This document shows, piece by piece, positions 34,044-37,642 of a DNA stretch of 37,642 nt. Below the pieces are notes generated by a model, which saw nothing but the letters and a program-made list of their open reading frames with translations, searched no databases and was not told the DNA's origin. The DNA lies in assembly GCA_001465025.1 (NCBI GenBank), contig LNDO01000117.1, positions 1-37,642 on the forward strand, read 5' to 3'. Position 1 is the first letter of the stretch, and the number at the start of each line of letters is the position of its first letter. Made by a program: the position numbers and the translations under genes. The stretch comes from Pseudomonas sp. Ga0074129 (lineage in GTDB: Bacteria; Pseudomonadota; Gammaproteobacteria; Pseudomonadales; Pseudomonadaceae).

Positions 34044-35309
34044 TTAGTTCGACTTCACCGCATAATCCGGCTTCTTGTCGTTGCCTTCGATGTACGGGCT
34101 CCATGGCTGTGCACGGACTGGCCCTTCTGTCTGCCAGACCACCGAGAACTGACCGTCTTCCTGCACTTCACCAATCATCACGGGCTTGTGCAGGTGGTGG
34201 TTGGTTTTATCCATGGTCAGGGTGAAGCCACTTGGCGCGGCGAAGGTCTGCCCGTACATGGCTTCACGCACCTTGTCGACATCGGTGGTGCCGGCTTTTT
34301 CAACGGCCTGCGCCCACATGTGGATGCCTACATAAGTGGCTTCCATCGGGTCATTGGTGACCACGGTATCGGCGTTCGGCAGGTTTTTGGCCTTGGCGTA
34401 GGCTTTCCAGTCGGCGACGAACTTGGTGTTGACCGGGTTCTCGACCGACTGGAAGTAGTTCCAGGCGGCCAGTTGGCCAACCAGCGGCTTGGTGTCGATG
34501 CCGCGCAGTTCTTCTTCACCGACCGAGAAGGCTACAACCGGGATGTCGGTGGCTTCGATGCCCTGGTTGGCCAGTTCTTTGTAGAACGGCACGTTGGAGT
34601 CACCGTTGACGGTGGAGATCACTGCGGTTTTGCCGCCAGCGGAGAACTTCTTGATGTTGGCGACGATGGTTTGGTAATCGCTATGACCGAACGGGGTGTA
34701 GACCTCTTCGATGTCTTTATCGGCCACGCCTTTGCTGATCAGGAAGGCGCGCAGGATCTTGTTGGTGGTGCGCGGGTAAACGTAGTCAGTGCCGAGCAGG
34801 AAGTAGCGCTTGGCACCGCCGCCGTCTTCGCTCATCAGGTACTCGACTGCCGGAATGGCTTGCTGGTTTGGCGCTGCACCGGTGTAGAAGACGTTTGGCG
34901 ACATCTCTTCGCCTTCGTACTGCACGGGGTAGAACAGCAGGCCGTTGAGTTCTTCATAGACCGGCAGTACGGATTTGCGCGACACCGAGGTCCAGCAGCC
35001 GAAGGTCACGGCGACTTTGTCCTGGGTCAGCAACTGACGACCACGTTCGGCGAACAGCGGCCAGTTGGACGCCGGGTCAACTACCACGGCTTCAAGTTGC
35101 TTGCCGAGCACGCCGCCTTTGGCGTTGATCTCGTCAATGGTCATCAGGGCCATGTCTTTCAGCGAGGTTTCCGAGATGGCCATGGTGCCAGACAGCGAAT
35201 GCAGCACGCCCACCTTGATGGTTTCGGCGGCTTGCAGGGTCCAGCTCATGCCCATGGCGGCGATGGAAGCGGACAGGGTAAAGGCCTTGATCAGATTGCG
35301 ACGTTGCAT
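34044..35309 (-). CDS. urtA: Urea ABC transporter, periplasmic urea-binding protein UrtA
   Basis: The periplasmic receptor that hands urea to UrtBC. The ATG at 35309 (GGAGA 7 nt upstream) gives 421 residues. The signal peptide has a twin-arginine-like start (MQRRNLIKAF) and ends near LQAAE. The mature protein has the UrtA stretches IKVGVLHSLSGTMAISETSL, FGCWTSVSRKSVLPVYEEL, FYPVQYEGEEMSPNVFYTGA, FLLGTDYVYPRTTNKILRAF and a C-terminal PVRAQPWSPYIEG. The gene is intact. It opens the urtABCDE order, 96 bp after the GntR-containing frame. I found no sigma-54 (TGGCAC-N5-TTGC) site in that gap. Confidence 0.97.
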   Translation of the reverse strand: MQRRNLIKAFTLSASIAAMGMSWTLQAAETIKVGVLHSLSGTMAISETSLKDMALMTIDEINAKGGVLGKQLEAVVVDPASNWPLFAERGRQLLTQDKVAVTFGCWTSVSRKSVLPVYEELNGLLFYPVQYEGEEMSPNVFYTGAAPNQQAIPAVEYLMSEDGGGAKRYFLLGTDYVYPRTTNKILRAFLISKGVADKDIEEVYTPFGHSDYQTIVANIKKFSAGGKTAVISTVNGDSNVPFYKELANQGIEATDIPVVAFSVGEEELRGIDTKPLVGQLAAWNYFQSVENPVNTKFVADWKAYAKAKNLPNADTVVTNDPMEATYVGIHMWAQAVEKAGTTDVDKVREAMYGQTFAAPSGFTLTMDKTNHHLHKPVMIGEVQEDGQFSVVWQTEGPVRAQPWSPYIEGNDKKPDYAVKSN

Positions 35310-35405
35310 GGTGCGATCTCCATTCACGAACTTAAGTGTTTGAGCTGCTGGTTTTTAGTTTTTTGTCTGGCAGTTAAAACAGGCGCTAGCCCTAGGGCGT
35401 TCACC

Positions 35406-36137
35406 TCAGGTCGTCACCTCTGGCGTCTGAACAGTGCGCTGACGCGCGCTGTGCAGCATGTGCAGGGTGATTTTGCGCACTTCGGCTTTGCTGACCTCTA
35501 TATGGGTCTTGAGCAATAGCTGTGCCTCTTTGCTCCGGCGCGACAAAATTGCCGCAAGTATTTGTCCATGTTCGGCATAAGTGGCCGCTACGCGTGGGCT
35601 CTGGGTGAAGTCCAGGCGCCGGATAATGCGGATCTTCTCGCTCACTTCGGCGTGCAGGCGGGCCATTTCGCGGTTGCCCGCAGCCTCTACCAACAAGCAA
35701 TGAAAACGCTCATCCAGGCGCGAGACTTCAGCGCCATCCTGCAAACGTTGCTCGGGCTGCACCAGCCAGGTGCGCTTGAGTTGTTCCAGTGCAGACGACT
35801 GCTCCTCGACGGGGCGTTCGCATAAGCGCCGCACGGCCTCCAGTTCGAGAACGATGCGCACCTCGTACAACTCCTCAAAATGGGCGAAGTCGAACGGCTT
35901 GACCTGCCAGCCGCTGCGGAAATACACCTGCAGATAGCCTTCTCGTTCCAATCGATACAGCGCCTGGCGCACGGGCGTGCGGCTGACGGCCATGCGCGCG
36001 GCGATCTCGCCTTCGGAGAAGCGATCACCGGGCAGCAGGCGAAACTCAAAGATGTCGTCTTTGAGCTGCTGGTAGATGCGCTCGGCGAAATTCTCCGGGC
36101 GTTCCTTACCGCTGCTGGGCGCGCCGCTCAGTTGCAT
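35406..36137 (-). other. GntR-family (FadR/FCD) regulator module, possible independent start
   Basis: An in-frame ATG at 36137 (MQLSGAPSSGKERPENFAER) would give a free regulator of 243 residues, the normal size of FCD GntR proteins. There is no convincing Shine-Dalgarno before it (only TGGCGG). The helix-turn-helix spans about residues 42-75 of this module. The FCD domain (about 90-225) has FEELYEVRIVLELEAVRRL and the metal-ligand style stretches DERFHCLLVEAAGN and YAEHGQILAAI. FCD regulators usually sense small carboxylates. It is a candidate local regulator of urt/ure genes. Whether it is made alone, as a fusion, or both cannot be decided from sequence. Confidence 0.7.
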
Positions 36138-37642
36138 GGGCCAGCCGCCAAAGCTGGTGATATCGCGCGCGCCGTGCAGGGCATAAGGCTCGCAGATAAA
36201 GCCTTTGACCCAGCGGCCATCGGCCAATTGCAGGTTGCCGATGCCCAGCGGGGCGGGGATTTCCGCGACAAACTCGCCAAAGCGTGCCTGAGGGATGTCC
36301 CACAGCTCGACGATGATCGCCGCGCCATCCTCAGCCACACGCGCCAGGCCCGGTTTTGGCGGCACGGTGCCGGGCAGGGCATACAGGCGATAGGTGGCGG
36401 CGCTGGTGGTCTGCTCGACCAGCACGGCGTTGCGGCTGGTGAGCTGGAAATTCAGCGGCATGCCAGTCAGGTGCGCGCCCACTACAGCGACGCGCACGCT
36501 GCCGGGGGCGGGTGTGTGGCGCGGAAGCGCTTCCGGTAAGGGTTGCCCGGTCGCGCCTAGCGGTAACTTGAGCGCTTGCTGCCAGCGTTGGCCGAAGGCA
36601 GCCAGGGCCTGATCGTGCCAAGCCGGAGCGATCAGAGTGATGCCAGCGGGCAAACCATCGGCGCGAAAACCGGCCGGCAGGGCCAGGGCGGATAAATCGG
36701 CGAGGTTGGTGAAGTTGGTGTAGGTGCCGAACTGACTGTTGAACAGCACCGGTTCGGCCTCCATGTCGGCCAGGGTGCGCAGGGTCGGCGAGGTCGGTAC
36801 CACTAGGGCATCGAAACCGGCCAGGATGTCGTTGATCGTGCGGCTCAGTTCGGCGCGGATGTATTCGGCCTTGTAGGCATCGCAGGCGCTGTATTGATGG
36901 CCGTTCTCGACGATGCCGCGTACCACCGGGTTGATGTGCTCAGGATTGACGCCTTCCAGCGCCACCGTGCGTTCGGCCACCCAGCTGCCGTAATAGAGCT
37001 GTTCGGCCAGTTGCTGGAAGGGTGCGAAGTCGATTTCTACCAACTGCACATCCAGCTCACGCAGTTTGCCCAGCGCTTGCTCGAACACGGCTTGGTTTTG
37101 TGTGTCGCCAAAGAACTCGGGGTTGCTCGGCACGGCCAGGCGTGGCTTGGTCGGCATGCCGACTGGGGCTGTGCAGGGGTTGTGACGGCTGTACGGATCG
37201 GCAGCATCATAGCCGCCGGAGATCTGCGCCACCGCCAGTGCATCGGCCACGGTCAGGGCAAATACCGAGATGCAGTCCAGTGTTTTACAGGCGGGCACCA
37301 GCCCGGTGTTCGGCAGCCAGCCTTTGCTCGGTTTGAGCCCGACAATATTGTTGAATCCGGCCGGTACGCGCCCGGATCCGGCGGTGTCAGTGCCGAGCGA
37401 GAAGGGCACCAAGCCGCGCGCCACCACGCTGGCCGAACCGGAGCTGGAACCACCGCTGACGTAATCCGGGTTGAAACTGTTGCACACCGCGCCATGGGGT
37501 GAACGGGTGCCGACCAGCCCCGTGGCAAACTGATCGAGGTTGGTCTTGCCGATCAGAATGGCACCGGCTGCCCGCAGGCGTGCCACGACCGTGGCATCCG
37601 CCTCGGCGGTGTAGGCGAACGCCGGGCAGGCTGCTGTGGTGG
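35406..37642 (-). CDS. Allophanate hydrolase fused to a GntR/FCD transcriptional regulator (5' end outside window)
   Basis: One open frame runs off the right edge and stops at 35406. The upstream part (37642 to about 36145) is allophanate hydrolase, which converts allophanate to ammonia and CO2 after urea carboxylase. It has an amidase-signature domain with the serine-rich motif YVSGGSSSGSASVVARG, and the extra C-terminal domain with RVAVVGAHLTGMPLNFQL, YRLYALPGTVPPKPGLARV and VKGFICEPYAL, ending ITSFGGW. With no stop, it continues through PMQLSGAPSSGK into a complete regulator: winged helix ERIYQQLKDDIFEFRLLPGD, recognition helix EGEIAARMAVSRTPVRQALY, then an FCD ligand domain. About 90-100 N-terminal residues, including the catalytic lysine, lie beyond the window. 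The fusion may be natural or the result of a small deletion. Confidence 0.88.
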   Translation of the reverse strand, partial: TTAACPAFAYTAEADATVVARLRAAGAILIGKTNLDQFATGLVGTRSPHGAVCNSFNPDYVSGGSSSGSASVVARGLVPFSLGTDTAGSGRVPAGFNNIVGLKPSKGWLPNTGLVPACKTLDCISVFALTVADALAVAQISGGYDAADPYSRHNPCTAPVGMPTKPRLAVPSNPEFFGDTQNQAVFEQALGKLRELDVQLVEIDFAPFQQLAEQLYYGSWVAERTVALEGVNPEHINPVVRGIVENGHQYSACDAYKAEYIRAELSRTINDILAGFDALVVPTSPTLRTLADMEAEPVLFNSQFGTYTNFTNLADLSALALPAGFRADGLPAGITLIAPAWHDQALAAFGQRWQQALKLPLGATGQPLPEALPRHTPAPGSVRVAVVGAHLTGMPLNFQLTSRNAVLVEQTTSAATYRLYALPGTVPPKPGLARVAEDGAAIIVELWDIPQARFGEFVAEIPAPLGIGNLQLADGRWVKGFICEPYALHGARDITSFGGWPMQLSGAPSSGKERPENFAERIYQQLKDDIFEFRLLPGDRFSEGEIAARMAVSRTPVRQALYRLEREGYLQVYFRSGWQVKPFDFAHFEELYEVRIVLELEAVRRLCERPVEEQSSALEQLKRTWLVQPEQRLQDGAEVSRLDERFHCLLVEAAGNREMARLHAEVSEKIRIIRRLDFTQSPRVAATYAEHGQILAAILSRRSKEAQLLLKTHIEVSKAEVRKITLHMLHSARQRTVQTPEVTT

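Noticed and set aside
35310-35405. Sigma-54/NtrC promoter before urtA
   Set aside because: No TGGCAC-N5-TTGC or near match was found on the coding strand, although nitrogen control would be expected.
34188-35519. 443-codon plus-strand frame
   Set aside because: It is antisense to urtA and the following gap, a codon-bias shadow.

Overview
The window looks like chromosomal DNA of a Pseudomonas species. Codon use is GC-rich. The order rnr-rlmB-rpsF-rpsR-(DUF2232)-rplI-dnaB-alr-(7TMR-DISM diguanylate cyclase)-ygiQ, and further on PA4872-like decarboxylase / ureC-ureB-mddA-ureA-ureD / urtEDCBA, is the order I recall from P. aeruginosa PA4858-PA4937. Species-level assignment is not possible from this sequence alone.

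Layout. (1) 1-2203: remains of mobile elements (a 23-bp tandem repeat array resembling an IS21-type end, then the right end of an IS66 element) that cut off the 5' end of a chemoreceptor gene. (2) 2301-5908: tRNA-Leu(CAG) on the minus strand with its own strong promoter and terminator, then rnr and rlmB on the plus strand. (3) 5909-10892: the S6/S18/L9 ribosomal operon with a probable S6:S18 leader, then dnaB and alr. (4) 10902-17336: two tandem paralogous membrane diguanylate cyclases on the minus strand, diverging from the radical-SAM gene ygiQ. (5) 17337-24691: REP-like repeats, an Hsp70-like gene (yegD), a flippase-like membrane protein, two broken membrane-protein genes, a periplasmic binding protein, an orphan T2SS-F-type protein, an oxaloacetate decarboxylase with operator-like palindromes, and a small zinc-finger protein. 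(6) 24709-25570: a REP-associated tyrosine transposase (RAYT) flanked on each side by three REP sequences. (7) 25584-37642, all on the minus strand: a nitrogen-acquisition block. Transcribed from right to left it has allophanate hydrolase joined to a GntR regulator, the urea ABC transporter urtABCDE, and urease genes ureD-ureA-(mddA)-ureB-ureC.

How the genes work together. UrtABCDE would import urea. Urease (UreABC with accessory UreD) splits it to ammonia and CO2. Allophanate hydrolase belongs to the alternative urea carboxylase/allophanate route, so both urea-degrading routes sit around one transporter. Hairpin-forming REP elements lie at several junctions of this operon (urtA/urtB, urtD/urtE, urtE/ureD) and may set different expression levels.

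Most notable points. The allophanate hydrolase reading frame runs without a stop into a complete FCD-type GntR regulator. UrtD lacks about 10 residues that include the ABC Q-loop. Two neighbouring membrane-protein genes each carry a short internal deletion with a frameshift. The alr frame has no ordinary start codon where the conserved N-terminus begins. A 15-bp palindrome TGTAGTTTTACTACA occurs twice before the oxaloacetate decarboxylase gene, and a near copy lies inside the gene, written in codons unusual for this gene. Several of these lesions are short deletions, so real gene decay and sequence or assembly error both need to be considered.
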